The notes beneath the pieces were generated by a model, which had not been told where the DNA came from, made no database searches, and worked only from the letters and a program-made list of their open reading frames with translations. A stretch of DNA of 64,000 bases, taken from the NCBI RefSeq assembly GCF_900103345.1, contig NZ_LT629702.1, positions 1,798,001 to 1,862,000 on the forward strand, read 5' to 3'. How positions within the stretch are numbered: the stretch's first letter is position 1; each line of letters starts with the position of its first letter. The translations under genes and the position numbers were made by a program. Of this stretch, positions 1 to 9,001 are shown piece after piece. Source of the stretch: Pseudomonas azotoformans (GTDB taxonomy: Bacteria > Pseudomonadota > Gammaproteobacteria > Pseudomonadales > Pseudomonadaceae).

Positions 1-396
1 GCGTACGCTGAGCACGGTGGTCTGCAGGGTGTGGATGCTGTAGCCACGGCGGTTCAGCTCGGTGCGGACCGAGTCCACCAGGAAGGGCAGGTCATGGTGC
101 AGCACTTCGACCGCGGTGTGGGTCGACTGCCAGCCATGACGTTCGTAATCGGGGTTGTAGACCCGCACTTGCGGTTGGGTGTGGTCAAAGCGCTCAAGCA
201 GGCGCCACGCAGAGAGGGTACAACCGGCCAGGTCGGAAAGGCGACGCTGGGTCAGTTCGTCCAGGGAAATGATGCCGAAGAATTGTTCAGCGAACAGCGC
301 CACTTGTGGCAGTGCCTGTTCACTGATGTGCTGCGCCAGTGCCGCTTGCAGTTGATGCTGGAAGTCGGCCTTGCTGGCTGCGGTGAAAAACGCCAT
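1..396 (-). CDS. gdhB: NAD-specific glutamate dehydrogenase, N-terminal part (runs off left edge)
   Basis: The first 132 codons of the large (about 1,600-residue) bacterial NAD-glutamate dehydrogenase, which deaminates glutamate to 2-oxoglutarate in the cytoplasm. The protein starts MAFFTAASKADFQ and carries the family's N-terminal regulatory-region block (VRVYNPDYERHGW, then HHDLPFLVDSVRTELNRRGY). The ATG complement lies at 394-396 and the frame is open to the window edge, so the catalytic domain is outside. The order gdhB, small gene, moxR matches what is known of P. aeruginosa PA3068-PA3070. The family call rests on remembered similarity of the N-terminus only. Confidence 0.85.
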   Translation of the reverse strand, partial: MAFFTAASKADFQHQLQAALAQHISEQALPQVALFAEQFFGIISLDELTQRRLSDLAGCTLSAWRLLERFDHTQPQVRVYNPDYERHGWQSTHTAVEVLHHDLPFLVDSVRTELNRRGYSIHTLQTTVLSVR

Positions 397-888
397 CTGT
401 GGTACTCCGCTTGGGCTTGTTATTGATGGAAGCGTCGCGTGTTATCCCCTTGCGGGGAGACCGTCAGCGCTGTTCGCTGGGTGACGAGTAAAGCACCATA
501 AACGAATCAGGGTGACAGGTGGGTGAAGCTGGACAAGACAATGAGGTCACATACAACGTCCATAAGATATGCACCTCGCCGGGTGACGGTACGACGGGCA
601 GGTCAGGCGCCAGGCTCGTGCACATCCGTTGCGCAGCTTAACGAGTGTAGGAAGCCAGCTGCTTGCGACGCTGCGACATATTCGGTCATCGGTAAGCAGG
701 CGTAGGGTTGCGACTTGGGCAACCCTTCATTCCCGGCAGAAAATCCGGCTACTTCCACGCCAGCGAGTATCAGAAATGACCGATATTGCCCGTCAGGTCA
801 TGCACTGGGTCTGACACAGGAAGCAGCACAAAATTCGCCGCAATGGCACAATTGCCCGCATTACGCCCTACCCCAGACAGGATTGCCC
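397..888. other. Intergenic region between divergent gdhB and the small gene
   Basis: 492 bases without a convincing gene. Open frames here (523-705, 629-814) have no clear ribosome binding site and no recognisable protein. The frame upstream of the 889 start is open back to 715, but nothing supports translation from there. The region must hold the divergent promoters of gdhB and of the 889 gene; I see no confident -35/-10 pair. One perfect stem-loop lies at 704-726. Confidence 0.6.
704..726. other. Perfect stem-loop in the gdhB upstream region
   Basis: 8-bp perfect arms AGGGTTGC (704-711) and GCAACCCT (719-726) around a 7-base loop, followed by TCATTCC rather than a real T-run. It could be a transcript end or a leader structure. 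It is not tied to any gene. Confidence 0.4.
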
Positions 889-1242
889 ATGCTGCAACTG
901 AAAACCGACGCCCTGATGGCCACGCCGTGCGACGACGAAGAAGACAACATGGCCATGCTCTGCTGCCACGGCAAGAACGGTGAGATGTTCATGCTCACCC
1001 GTTACCCGGACGAAGACGAAGTGGAGCTGACCTGGGACTATGAGCCATCGACGCTGGATGGGCTGAAGGTCACGCTCGGTGATACGACACTGCTGGTCGA
1101 ATTGGCTGCCGGGGATGCCGATGCCCTGGGTGGCAAGGACCAGCTGGAGATTACCCACGCCACCGCTGCGTCGGACCTGGCCGAAGTCGAGCAAACCCTG
1201 CAAAACATCCTGAAAGGCACCGGCACTTTCACCCGAATTTAA
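889..1242 (+). CDS. Small conserved protein upstream of moxR (unknown function)
   Basis: 117 residues, starting MLQLKTDALMATPCDDEED at the ATG preceded by AGGA. Acidic and soluble, with no signal peptide or membrane segment. The sequence has an alternating beta pattern (MFMLTRYPDEDEVELTWDYEP, then KVTLGDTTLLVELAAG). Its place between gdhB and moxR matches the hypothetical gene PA3069 in P. aeruginosa, as I remember that order. A REPIN separates it from moxR, so it is probably not in the moxR operon. I do not recognise a domain. The longer frame from 715 was rejected because the AGGA site and the compact start favour 889. Confidence 0.7.
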   Translation: MLQLKTDALMATPCDDEEDNMAMLCCHGKNGEMFMLTRYPDEDEVELTWDYEPSTLDGLKVTLGDTTLLVELAAGDADALGGKDQLEITHATAASDLAEVEQTLQNILKGTGTFTRI

Positions 1243-1260
1243 GCGGCACCCACAATCAAA

Positions 1261-1350
1261 TGTGGGAGGGGGCTTGCCCCCGATAGCGGCGTGTCAGCCC
1301 CGGATGCAGCCACTGACCCACTGCTATCGGCGGCAAGCCCCCTCCCACAT
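1261..1350. repeat. REPIN (two inverted REP sequences)
   Basis: Left REP TGTGGGAGGGGGCTTGCCCC from 1261 and an inverted copy ending in CCCCCTCCCACAT at 1350, separated by about 35 bases. This is the REP doublet typical of P. fluorescens-group intergenic DNA. The same doublet recurs at 15293 and 37763. Confidence 0.93.
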
Positions 1351-1501
1351 CGACCGTGTTCCCACACAAATTTCCTACAAGATTTGCCAAAAATACCCGT
1401 CACGCCGTTAGTCGCCACCCCCCTCCATGCATTAAAGTAGACGCCCCAGGCCTTGGCATTTTTCACAACCCCAAGGCTCATCTCTCCAGGAACCGTCATC
1501 G

Positions 1502-2461
1502 ATGGAACATCGTGAAGCGCTGCTTGCGCTGCGAACCTTTCTTTCTACGCAGATTCTCGGCCAGGAAAAACTCATCGATCGCCTGTTGATCGCACTGCTC
1601 GCCGACGGCCACATGCTGGTGGAAGGCGCGCCGGGCCTGGCCAAGACCAAGGCCATCAAAGAGTTGGCCGAAGGCATTGAAGCGCAGTTCCATCGTATCC
1701 AGTTCACTCCCGACCTATTACCCGCCGACATCACCGGCACCGAGATCTATCGCCCGGAAACCGGCAGCTTTGTGTTCCAGCAAGGCCCGATCTTCCACAA
1801 CCTGGTGCTGGCGGACGAAATCAACCGCGCCCCGGCCAAGGTGCAATCGGCACTGCTGGAGGCCATGGCCGAGCGCCAGGTCAGCGTCGGGCGTAGCACC
1901 TATGACCTGTCGCCGCTGTTCCTGGTGATGGCCACGCAAAACCCCATCGAGCAGGAAGGCACCTACCCGCTGCCTGAAGCCCAGCTCGACCGCTTCCTGA
2001 TGCACGTCAAGATCGGCTTCCCCGACGCCGCCGTCGAGCGACGCATCCTGCAACAGGCCCGTGGCGAAGCACTCAACGGCGAAACCAAGCCGGAACGCCG
2101 CGTCAGCCAGCAGGCGATCTTCGCCGCCCGCAAGGAAATCCTAGGCCTGTACATGGCCGATGCGGTGGAGGAATACCTGGTGCAGTTGGTGATGGCCACG
2201 CGCACCCCAGCCAAGTTCGACCCGGAGATGGCCGAGTGGATCGCCTACGGCGCCAGCCCACGCGGCTCCATCGCCCTCGACCGCTGCGCCCGTGCCCATG
2301 CCTGGCTGGCCGGTCGCGACTTTGTCAGCCCGGAAGACATCCAGGCGGTGCTGTTCGACGTGCTGCGCCATCGCATCATCCTGTCGTTCGAAGCCGAAGC
2401 CGCCGGCATCGACCAGGACCGCGTGGTGCAACGCATTCTCGACGTCGTTGCCGTCGCTTGA
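1502..2461 (+). CDS. MoxR-family AAA+ ATPase
   Basis: 319 residues, the usual length for MoxR ATPases. Walker A GAPGLAKT is at residues 42-49 and the Walker B region LVLADEINRAP at 101-111, followed by the MoxR signature ATQNPIEQEGTYPLPEAQLDRF. These ATPases act as chaperones for VWA-domain partners, here encoded just downstream (batA, batB). AGGAA precedes the ATG. It heads a run of six same-strand genes with overlapping or nearly touching ends (DUF58 starts 6 bases after the stop), so one transcript is expected. It corresponds in order to PA3070. Confidence 0.93.
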   Translation: MEHREALLALRTFLSTQILGQEKLIDRLLIALLADGHMLVEGAPGLAKTKAIKELAEGIEAQFHRIQFTPDLLPADITGTEIYRPETGSFVFQQGPIFHNLVLADEINRAPAKVQSALLEAMAERQVSVGRSTYDLSPLFLVMATQNPIEQEGTYPLPEAQLDRFLMHVKIGFPDAAVERRILQQARGEALNGETKPERRVSQQAIFAARKEILGLYMADAVEEYLVQLVMATRTPAKFDPEMAEWIAYGASPRGSIALDRCARAHAWLAGRDFVSPEDIQAVLFDVLRHRIILSFEAEAAGIDQDRVVQRILDVVAVA

Positions 2462-2466
2462 AACCC

Positions 2467-3399
2467 ATGAACGCAGGCGATGGCATCCGCGTCACGCTCA
2501 GCGAGTTGATCGAGATGCGCCATCGCGTGCGCGAAGTGCAGCTGTTTTCCACCCCAAGCCAGCGCAGCCCGCTGATCGGCCTGCACCACTCCAAACTGCG
2601 CGGACGCGGTGTGGACTTCGACCAGGTGCGCGTGTACCAGGCCGGGGACGATGTGCGCACCATCGACTGGCGCGTGACGGCGCGCACCCAGGAGCCGCAC
2701 ACCAAGCTGTTCCATGAAGAGCGCGAGCGGCCGATCTTCATCATGGTGGAACAAAGCTGCCGGCTGTTTTTCGGCTCCGGGCAGATGTTCAAGTCGGTGC
2801 TCGCAGCGCAGGCAGCCAGCCTGATCGGCTGGGCCGCACTGGGCCACAACGACCGCGTGGGCGGGCTGGTGTTCGGCGACAGCGAGCACTACGAAATCAA
2901 ACCCCGGCGCAGCAAGCAAAGCCTGCTGCAATTGCTCAACCGCCTGGTGCGGGTCAACCAGAGCCTGAATACCGAGAGCCGCCCCGAAGCCGACGCCCTC
3001 GGCATGGCCCTGCGCCGTGGCCGCGAAGTGTTGCGCCCCGGCAGCCTGGTGATTGTGATCTGCGACGAACGTGCGCTGACCGAGGGCGCCGAGCAACAAC
3101 TGAGCCTGCTGTCACGCCACTGCGACCTGTTGCTGCTGCCGATCTCCGACCCGCTGGACCACGCCCTGCCCGCCGCCGGGCTGCTGCGCTTCGCCGAACG
3201 TGGCGCGCAGTTGGAACTGGATACGCTCAACTTCGACCTGCGCCAGGCCTACAAGGCCCAGGCCGAGGCGCGCATTGCGCGCTGGGAACTGCTCGCGCAG
3301 AAACTGCGCGTGCTGTTAATGCCCTTGAGCACCCAAAGCGAAATGGTCGAGCAATTGCGCGAATACCTCAACCCGCAACGCCCGGTTAAAAAACCATGA
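2467..3399 (+). CDS. DUF58 domain protein of the moxR-bat operon
   Basis: 310 residues from the ATG at 2467, 6 bases after moxR. It has the DUF58 core with the signature YQAGDDVRTIDWRVTARTQE, and then a VWA-like half with FIMVEQSCRLFFGSG, where the canonical DxSxS metal site is not kept. DUF58 proteins accompany MoxR and VWA proteins in envelope or stress-related operons; the biochemical role is unknown. No signal peptide. The stop overlaps the next start by ATGA (3396-3399), indicating translational coupling. A longer frame from 2236 lies inside moxR and is not credible. Confidence 0.9.
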   Translation: MNAGDGIRVTLSELIEMRHRVREVQLFSTPSQRSPLIGLHHSKLRGRGVDFDQVRVYQAGDDVRTIDWRVTARTQEPHTKLFHEERERPIFIMVEQSCRLFFGSGQMFKSVLAAQAASLIGWAALGHNDRVGGLVFGDSEHYEIKPRRSKQSLLQLLNRLVRVNQSLNTESRPEADALGMALRRGREVLRPGSLVIVICDERALTEGAEQQLSLLSRHCDLLLLPISDPLDHALPAAGLLRFAERGAQLELDTLNFDLRQAYKAQAEARIARWELLAQKLRVLLMPLSTQSEMVEQLREYLNPQRPVKKP

Positions 3400-3890
3400 G
3401 CAGCCTGGACCAACTGCAACCGCTGATCGCCCCGCCCGCTATCGGCTTCTGGCCGCCTGCGCCGGGTTGGTGGCTGTTGCTGCTGGTGATCCCGCTGCTC
3501 GGTTGGGGCCTGTGGTCCCTGCGCCGTTTCCTGCCGGCCCGCCGCCCCGTGGCGCGCGCCGAACAACCGCTGGACCCTCTGCGCATCGCCGCCCTGGCAG
3601 AGCTTGCGTTAATGCCCAAGCCTTACGATGGCGCGCCCGCCGGTGCCTGGTTGCAACAGCTCAATGGTCTGCTCAAGCGCCTGTGCCGCAACGACTACCC
3701 CTACAGCCAGAGCCACACCCTCAACGGCCGCAAATGGCTGGCGTTCCTCGACAACCGCTGCCCCGCCGCCGGCCTCACGCGCTGGATGGTGCTGGTGGAG
3801 GGCGCCTACAAACCCGAATGCAAACTCGACGACAAGGCCATCGCCGGCCTGACTCAAGCGGTCGATACCTGGATTCGCAAACATGTTTGA
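3396..3890 (+). CDS. DUF4381 membrane protein
   Basis: 164 residues with one strong membrane segment near the N-terminus (residues 24-42, GWWLLLLVIPLLGWGLWSL) flanked by arginines, then a soluble alpha-helical part with SHTLNGRKWLAFLDNRCP, as in DUF4381 proteins of MoxR-DUF58-Bat operons. It probably anchors or bridges the cytoplasmic ATPase and the membrane VWA proteins; this is inference from context. It overlaps DUF58 by 4 bases and batA by 8 bases. Confidence 0.88.
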   Translation: MSSLDQLQPLIAPPAIGFWPPAPGWWLLLLVIPLLGWGLWSLRRFLPARRPVARAEQPLDPLRIAALAELALMPKPYDGAPAGAWLQQLNGLLKRLCRNDYPYSQSHTLNGRKWLAFLDNRCPAAGLTRWMVLVEGAYKPECKLDDKAIAGLTQAVDTWIRKHV

Positions 3891-4971
3891 GTTCGCCTGG
3901 CCGTGGATCTTTGCCCTGTTGCCATTGCCCTGGCTGATGCGCCTGGTGCTGCCCGCCGCCGACAGCGGCGAGCCCGCCCTGAAAGTCAGCTACCTCAGCG
4001 ACCTCGAAGGCCTGGCCCGCCGCCGCGCCCGCGTCAACCTGCCAGGCTGGCGCCAGCAAGCGCCGTTCGTGGTGCTGTGGTTATTGCTGTTGACCGCCGC
4101 CGCACGCCCGGAATGGCTCGGTGAACCGCTGCCCATCGCCGCAAGTGGCCGCGACCTGCTGGTGGCGGTGGACGTGTCCGGCTCGATGGATTTTCCCGAT
4201 ATGAACTGGCAGGACGAAGACGTGAGTCGCTTGAGCCTGGTCAAGCACCTGCTCGGCGATTTCCTTGAGGGCCGCGAGGGTGATCGCGTCGGCCTGATCC
4301 TGTTCGGCAGCCAGGCTTATCTGCAAGCGCCCCTGACGTTCGACCGCCGCACCGTGCGCAACTGGCTGGATGAAGCACGCATCGGCATTGCCGGCAAGAA
4401 CACCGCGATTGGCGATGCCATCGGCCTGGCCCTGAAACGCCTGCGCCAGCGTCCGGCGCAGAGCCGCGTGCTGATCCTGGTCACCGACGGCGCCAACAAT
4501 GCCGGGCAGATCGACCCGCTGACCGCTGCGCGCCTGGCGGCCGAAGAAGGCGTGAAGATCTACCCGATCGGCATCGGCGCCGATCCGGAACAGACCGGTT
4601 CCCTGGGCATCCTCGGCGTCAACCCGAGCCTGGACCTCGACGAACCGGCGCTCAAGGCCATCGCCGAAGCCACCCACGGCCAGTACTTCCGCGCGCGCGA
4701 TGGCGAGGAGTTGCAAGCGATCAAGCAAACCCTCGACAAGCTCGAACCCGTCGAACAACAACCCACCCAGGCACGCCCCGCCCTGGCCTTGTACAGCGCG
4801 CCGCTGGCCCTCGCGCTGGTGCTGAGCATGTTGCTGGTGATTCAGGAACGTTGGCCGAACAACGTGCTGCAACGCTGGTTCAATAAACTGTCGAGCAAGG
4901 GCATGTTCCTGCAGCAACACCCCGAATGGCGCCAGCGCCTTAAACGCCTGCGTTTGCGGAGGCGTCGATGA
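3883..4971 (+). CDS. batA: VWA-domain membrane protein (BatA type)
   Basis: 362 residues. There is an N-terminal membrane segment (about 6-24), a second at about 61-73, then a von Willebrand A domain with a complete MIDAS start DVSGSMD at residues 97-103, a conserved Thr in KNTAIGDAIG and VTDGANNAG later. A third membrane segment (PLALALVLSMLLVI) sits near the C-terminus, followed by a basic tail. This is the BatA layout: a metal-binding VWA domain held at the cytoplasmic membrane. The start overlaps DUF4381, and the stop overlaps batB by ATGA at 4968. Confidence 0.9.
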   Translation: MFEFAWPWIFALLPLPWLMRLVLPAADSGEPALKVSYLSDLEGLARRRARVNLPGWRQQAPFVVLWLLLLTAAARPEWLGEPLPIAASGRDLLVAVDVSGSMDFPDMNWQDEDVSRLSLVKHLLGDFLEGREGDRVGLILFGSQAYLQAPLTFDRRTVRNWLDEARIGIAGKNTAIGDAIGLALKRLRQRPAQSRVLILVTDGANNAGQIDPLTAARLAAEEGVKIYPIGIGADPEQTGSLGILGVNPSLDLDEPALKAIAEATHGQYFRARDGEELQAIKQTLDKLEPVEQQPTQARPALALYSAPLALALVLSMLLVIQERWPNNVLQRWFNKLSSKGMFLQQHPEWRQRLKRLRLRRRR

Positions 4972-6707
4972 TCGACCTATGGCCGCACTGGTTCCGTCCC
5001 TGGTGGCTGTTGCTGCTGCCGTTGCTCGGCTGGCTGCTGTGGCACCTGTGGCACCGGCAAAAGCGTGCCGGGCGCTGGCAGATGATCTTGCCGCCGGCCT
5101 TCCACGCGGTATTGCTCAGTGGTGGCAACGGCCGCGAGAGTAAATCGCCGTGGGTGGTGCTCGGCATCGCGTGGCTGTTGGCGGTGCTGGCGTTGCTCGG
5201 CCCCAGTTGGCAAAGGGTTGAACAGTCCAGCCAGAAGCCGTCCGACCCGTTGGTGGTACTGCTGGAACTGACCCCGGAAATGCTCGCCACCGACAGCCCG
5301 CCCAACCGCCTGGAGCAGGCACGGCGCAAACTGTACGACCTGTTGCAGGCGCGCACCGACGCGCAAACCGCCATCATCGTCTACGCGGGCAGCGCCCACA
5401 CGCTGGTGCCGCTGTCGGACGACCTGGCCACCAGCCGCAATCTGCTGGAAGCCTTGCGCCCCTCGATCATGCCCGAACCGGGCCACCGCGCCGACCTGGC
5501 CGTCGAGAAGGCGCTGGGCCTGCTCAAGCAAGGCGGCCTCGGCCAGGGGCGCCTGTTGTTGATCGGTTCTTCGTTGTCCAAACAGGAGCGCCAGGGCATC
5601 CGCCTGCTGCTGCAAAGCGGCCAGGCGCCGAGCTTGTCGATCCTCGGCATCGGCAGCCGCGAGGGCACGCCGGTGACCCAGGAAAGCGGCGAGTTCCTCA
5701 AGGACGAACAAGGCGCGATCCTGGTGCCGCGCCTGGACAGCCCGACCCTCAAGGCCTTCGCCAGTGAAATGGGCGGCCGCTACCGCGCTGCGCGGCTGGA
5801 CGACAAGGACCTGCGCCAGCTCGGCGTGCTCGACCCACCGCAAGCCCTGCGCAACGATGGCCAGTTGCTGCACCTCGACACCTGGGCCGACCAGGGTTAC
5901 TGGCTGCTCCTGCCGCTGTTGCTGCTGGCCGCCTGCGCTGGCCGGCGTGGCTGGCTGTTCTGCCTGCCGCTGCTGTTGTTGAGCGCGCCGCAGCCCAGCT
6001 ATGCGTTCGGCTTGCAGGACTTGTGGTTGCGCCCCGACCAACAAGGCCAGTATCTGCTGAAGAAAAAGCGCCCCGCCGAAGCCGCCGAACACTTCCAGGA
6101 CCCGCAGTGGAAGGGCGTGGCGCTTTACGAAGCCGGCAACTATGCCGAGGCCATCAAGCTGTTCGCCGAAGGCAATGACGCCTACTCCCACTACAATCGG
6201 GGCAATGCCCTGGCAAAATCCGGTGAACTGGAAGCCGCTATCGACGCCTACGAGCAAGCCCTCGAAGCCCAGCCCGATCTGCAACCGGCACTGAAAAACA
6301 AAGCGCTGGTGGAAACCCTTATGCAGGAACAGGCCCAACCGGAGCCCGCACCTACGGCAAAAAACGAGGATGACGAAACCACCCAACCCGGCCAAACTGC
6401 GCAACCGGGCGCCACCGGGCAAAATGCCACGGGCGGCGAACAGTCATCCCAAGGCCAGGGCGAAGCCGGCACTGGCGACACCCAGCCCGGCAACACGCCG
6501 CAAACCGCGGGCAATGAAGTGCCGGGCAGCGAACTGGGCGACGAACAGACCACTACCCCGCCGCTGCGGCCCAACGATGCCAGCCTTGACGGTGAACATC
6601 GCCAGGCCCTGGAGCAATGGCTGCAGGAGATCCCGGACAACCCCGGCGAACTGCTGCGCCGCAAATTCTGGTACGAACAGCAACAACATCAGGACAAGAC
6701 TCGATGA
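4968..6707 (+). CDS. VWA and TPR membrane protein (BatB/BatC type)
   Basis: 579 residues. Two N-terminal membrane segments (about 8-25 and 60-75), a VWA domain (about 85-290), two more hydrophobic stretches (about 310-345), then TPR-like repeats (YEAGNYAEAIKLF; YNRGNALAKSGELEAAIDAYEQ), and a Gln/Thr/Gly/Pro-rich low-complexity linker (about 450-535) before a short conserved end (EQWLQEIPDNPGELLRRKF). It combines the roles split between BatB and BatC in other bacteria. The MIDAS-equivalent position reads LELTPEM, not DxSxS, so metal binding is doubtful. Confidence 0.88.
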   Translation: MIDLWPHWFRPWWLLLLPLLGWLLWHLWHRQKRAGRWQMILPPAFHAVLLSGGNGRESKSPWVVLGIAWLLAVLALLGPSWQRVEQSSQKPSDPLVVLLELTPEMLATDSPPNRLEQARRKLYDLLQARTDAQTAIIVYAGSAHTLVPLSDDLATSRNLLEALRPSIMPEPGHRADLAVEKALGLLKQGGLGQGRLLLIGSSLSKQERQGIRLLLQSGQAPSLSILGIGSREGTPVTQESGEFLKDEQGAILVPRLDSPTLKAFASEMGGRYRAARLDDKDLRQLGVLDPPQALRNDGQLLHLDTWADQGYWLLLPLLLLAACAGRRGWLFCLPLLLLSAPQPSYAFGLQDLWLRPDQQGQYLLKKKRPAEAAEHFQDPQWKGVALYEAGNYAEAIKLFAEGNDAYSHYNRGNALAKSGELEAAIDAYEQALEAQPDLQPALKNKALVETLMQEQAQPEPAPTAKNEDDETTQPGQTAQPGATGQNATGGEQSSQGQGEAGTGDTQPGNTPQTAGNEVPGSELGDEQTTTPPLRPNDASLDGEHRQALEQWLQEIPDNPGELLRRKFWYEQQQHQDKTR

Positions 6708-8344
6708 GCCGCCGCACCGCCCTACTGCTTCTGCTCGCCCTGTCGGCAGGCCACGCCCAGGCGGCGAGCCTGGTCGCCAGCGTCGACCGCAGCCGCGTCA
6801 ACTCCGGGGAAACGGTGGAACTCACGGTGGAATCCAGCGACGTGACCCAGTTCGGCAAGCCCGACCTGTCGCCGCTGGATGCGCAGTTCGAAGTCAGCGG
6901 CACGCGGCAGATCAACCAACTCACCACGCTGGGCGGCGACAACCACGCCACCACGCGCTGGATCATCACCCTGCTGCCCCGGGAAAACGGCACGGTGGTC
7001 ATCCCGCCCCTGCAAGTGGGCGAACACAAGACCCAGCCGATCAGCCTGCAAGTGGTAGAAACCGCCAGCCAGAACACCGCTGCCGAGTTGGCGCCGGTGT
7101 TTGTCGAGGCCAACCTCGACCAGACCAGCGTCTACGTCCAGGCCCAGGCGCTGTTGACCGTGCGGGTCTACCACTCGGTGTCGCTGTATGACGACAGCAG
7201 CCTCACGCCGTTGCAGATTGCCGATGCGCGTGTGGAACAGCTGGGCGAGTCACGTACCTACGAAAAGGTCATCAACAGCATCCGCCACGGCGTGATCGAG
7301 ACCCGCTACGCAATCTACCCGCAGCACAGCGGCACGTTGGCAATCCCTGCGCAGACCTTCAGCGCGACGCTGGTGGAATCGCGCCCACCCCAGGAAAACA
7401 CCCTGCAAGGCACCAAGCCGGGCAAGTTGATCCACGTGAGTTCCGCAGAGCTGCCGCTGGTGGTCAAACCCAAACCGGCGCTGTACCCAGCCGATACGCC
7501 GTGGTTGCCGGCACGCAGCCTGACCCTGAGCGAAAACTGGAACCCCGAACCCGAGCACGTGCAAGTCGGCGACTCCCTGACCCGCAGCCTCACGGTCAAG
7601 GCCGAGGGTCTGTCCAGCGCGCAACTGCCGGCGCTGCCCAGCACCGAGGTCAACGGCCTGCGCCGCTACCCGGACCAGCCGGTGCTCGGCAACCAGACCA
7701 GCGACCGTGGCCTGATCGGCAGCCGCGAAGACCGCGAGGCGCTAGTGCCCACCCGCGCAGGCAACCTGGAACTGCCCGCCGTGGACGTGGTGTGGTGGAA
7801 CACCCACGAAGACCACCTGGAGCGCACCAGCCTGCCCGCCCGCACCGTACAGGTTGCGATCAACCCGAGCCTGGCCGTGGATACTCCCGCCACACCGACG
7901 GTGATCACCGCGCCGGACGATGAACGCCTGTGGCTGTGGCAACTGAGCACATTGATCCTGGCCTGCACCACCCTGCTGGGGTTTGGCCTGTGGTGGCGCG
8001 CACGTCGGCAACCGGCCGTGCAGCGCGCCGCACAAACCGGCCCGAGCCCGCGCACCCTGCTCGACGACCTTAAACGCGCCACCCAGGCCAACGACCCACA
8101 AGCCACCCGCCAGGCCCTCGACGCCTGGGCGCGGCAACAGCCGGAAACCCTGGCCGATATGGCGGCGCGGTTTGTGCCACTGTCGGACGCGTTGGACGGC
8201 TTGAATGGTGCGCTGTACAGCGAGAGCGGGCATTTCTGGTTGGGTGAAGACCTGTGGCGTGCAGTGAAGGCGATTCCCATGGCTGAGCGTGAGGTGGATC
8301 CGACGGCGGATACCACCAGCTTGCCGCCGCTGTATCCCAAGTAG
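6704..8344 (+). CDS. batD: BatD-like exported protein
   Basis: 546 residues from the ATG at 6704, overlapping batB by ATGA. It has a signal peptide (RRTALLLLLALSAGHAQAASL), a large beta-rich exported region with repeated immunoglobulin-like strands (SGETVELTVESSDV, TQPISLQVVET, VYVQAQALLTVRVYH), a membrane segment at about 412-430 (LSTLILACTTLLGFGLWW), and a short cytoplasmic tail. This is the BatD arrangement (PF13584 family), usually encoded with BatA and BatB. It is the last gene of the operon, matching PA3075 in order. The 6617 start lies inside batB and was not used. Confidence 0.88.
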   Translation: MSRRTALLLLLALSAGHAQAASLVASVDRSRVNSGETVELTVESSDVTQFGKPDLSPLDAQFEVSGTRQINQLTTLGGDNHATTRWIITLLPRENGTVVIPPLQVGEHKTQPISLQVVETASQNTAAELAPVFVEANLDQTSVYVQAQALLTVRVYHSVSLYDDSSLTPLQIADARVEQLGESRTYEKVINSIRHGVIETRYAIYPQHSGTLAIPAQTFSATLVESRPPQENTLQGTKPGKLIHVSSAELPLVVKPKPALYPADTPWLPARSLTLSENWNPEPEHVQVGDSLTRSLTVKAEGLSSAQLPALPSTEVNGLRRYPDQPVLGNQTSDRGLIGSREDREALVPTRAGNLELPAVDVVWWNTHEDHLERTSLPARTVQVAINPSLAVDTPATPTVITAPDDERLWLWQLSTLILACTTLLGFGLWWRARRQPAVQRAAQTGPSPRTLLDDLKRATQANDPQATRQALDAWARQQPETLADMAARFVPLSDALDGLNGALYSESGHFWLGEDLWRAVKAIPMAEREVDPTADTTSLPPLYPK

Positions 8345-8418
8345 CCAAGGTGACTACTTAAGATAGGACAGGCGTGGCCGATAAAGCGATGTAGCTTTCG
8401 ATTAATGGAGTTTTTAAA

Positions 8419-8946
8419 ATGGCCATTACGTTGAATGTTTCCTATCCGCCATTAAGTAAGCAGACAGACGCTTACACCATCAAAAACCCGCAGCAAGTCA
8501 CGAATGCCTTCACCATTACTGAAGCCTCCGAGGCGGCGGATACATTGAAGCTTGGCGATCAGGAGAAGATCAGTCAGCTTAAGGAGTTTTTGAAAGATTA
8601 TGATATGACGTCAATCAGTACGGATGAGCTTAAGAAAGTCGGTAGAAGGCTCTACGATGACGGAATGATCAGCCAACGCGCTTTTGGGATGTTCATTTCG
8701 GGTGATGGTGCATCAGATGCCAATGGTCGCCAAACAAACACCCACGTAAAATTTAATGCCATTGCCCTATTCAACGAGAAACTGGAAGATACGCGGGCTT
8801 TTTTCAAAAGTGAACCAATGGTTGCAATGCAAGACGGTGCCATGGATCACTTGCAAGGGATGGTCAGCGCAAATCAAGCTGTTGGTGCATTGGCGTATTT
8901 TGTCAAGTCCGCTAATAATGATTTATCGATAAATGAGTACGCTTGA
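8419..8946 (+). CDS. Orphan hypothetical protein, 175 aa
   Basis: Starts at the ATG after GGAG (spacing about 9). Reads MAITLNVSYPPLSKQTDAY and has no signal peptide or membrane segment. It looks alpha-helical, with acidic stretches (SQLKEFLKDYDMTSISTDELKKVGRRLYDDG). Base use is clearly AT-richer than in the neighbours, which suggests later acquisition. It follows batD by 74 bases and ends before a strong stem-loop shared with the convergent gene. I do not recognise the family; a helical regulator, secreted effector or anti-phage component would all fit what can be seen. Confidence 0.75.
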   Translation: MAITLNVSYPPLSKQTDAYTIKNPQQVTNAFTITEASEAADTLKLGDQEKISQLKEFLKDYDMTSISTDELKKVGRRLYDDGMISQRAFGMFISGDGASDANGRQTNTHVKFNAIALFNEKLEDTRAFFKSEPMVAMQDGAMDHLQGMVSANQAVGALAYFVKSANNDLSINEYA

Positions 8947-8964
8947 ATTTGATTTATGAGTCAA

Positions 8965-8991
8965 GGCGCGCCAGGTTCAACCTGACGCGCC
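8965..8991. terminator. Stem-loop between convergent genes
   Basis: 13-bp arms GGCGCGCCAGGTT and AACCTGACGCGCC with one mismatch and a single-base loop, 19 bases after the + strand stop and 11 before the minus-strand stop. Very likely a two-way transcript end, though the T-runs are poor. Confidence 0.7.
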
Positions 8992-9001
8992 GCCTGCTCA
9001 T

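Noticed and set aside
842..860. Possible sigma-54 promoter (TGGCAC...GC) before the 889 gene
   Set aside because: The spacing between the GG and GC elements is 11 rather than 10 bases and TTGC is not in the -12 place. Not supported.
4977..6422. A 481-codon minus-strand frame inside batB
   Set aside because: Complement of a GC-biased gene. Gln/Ala-rich product without start signal.
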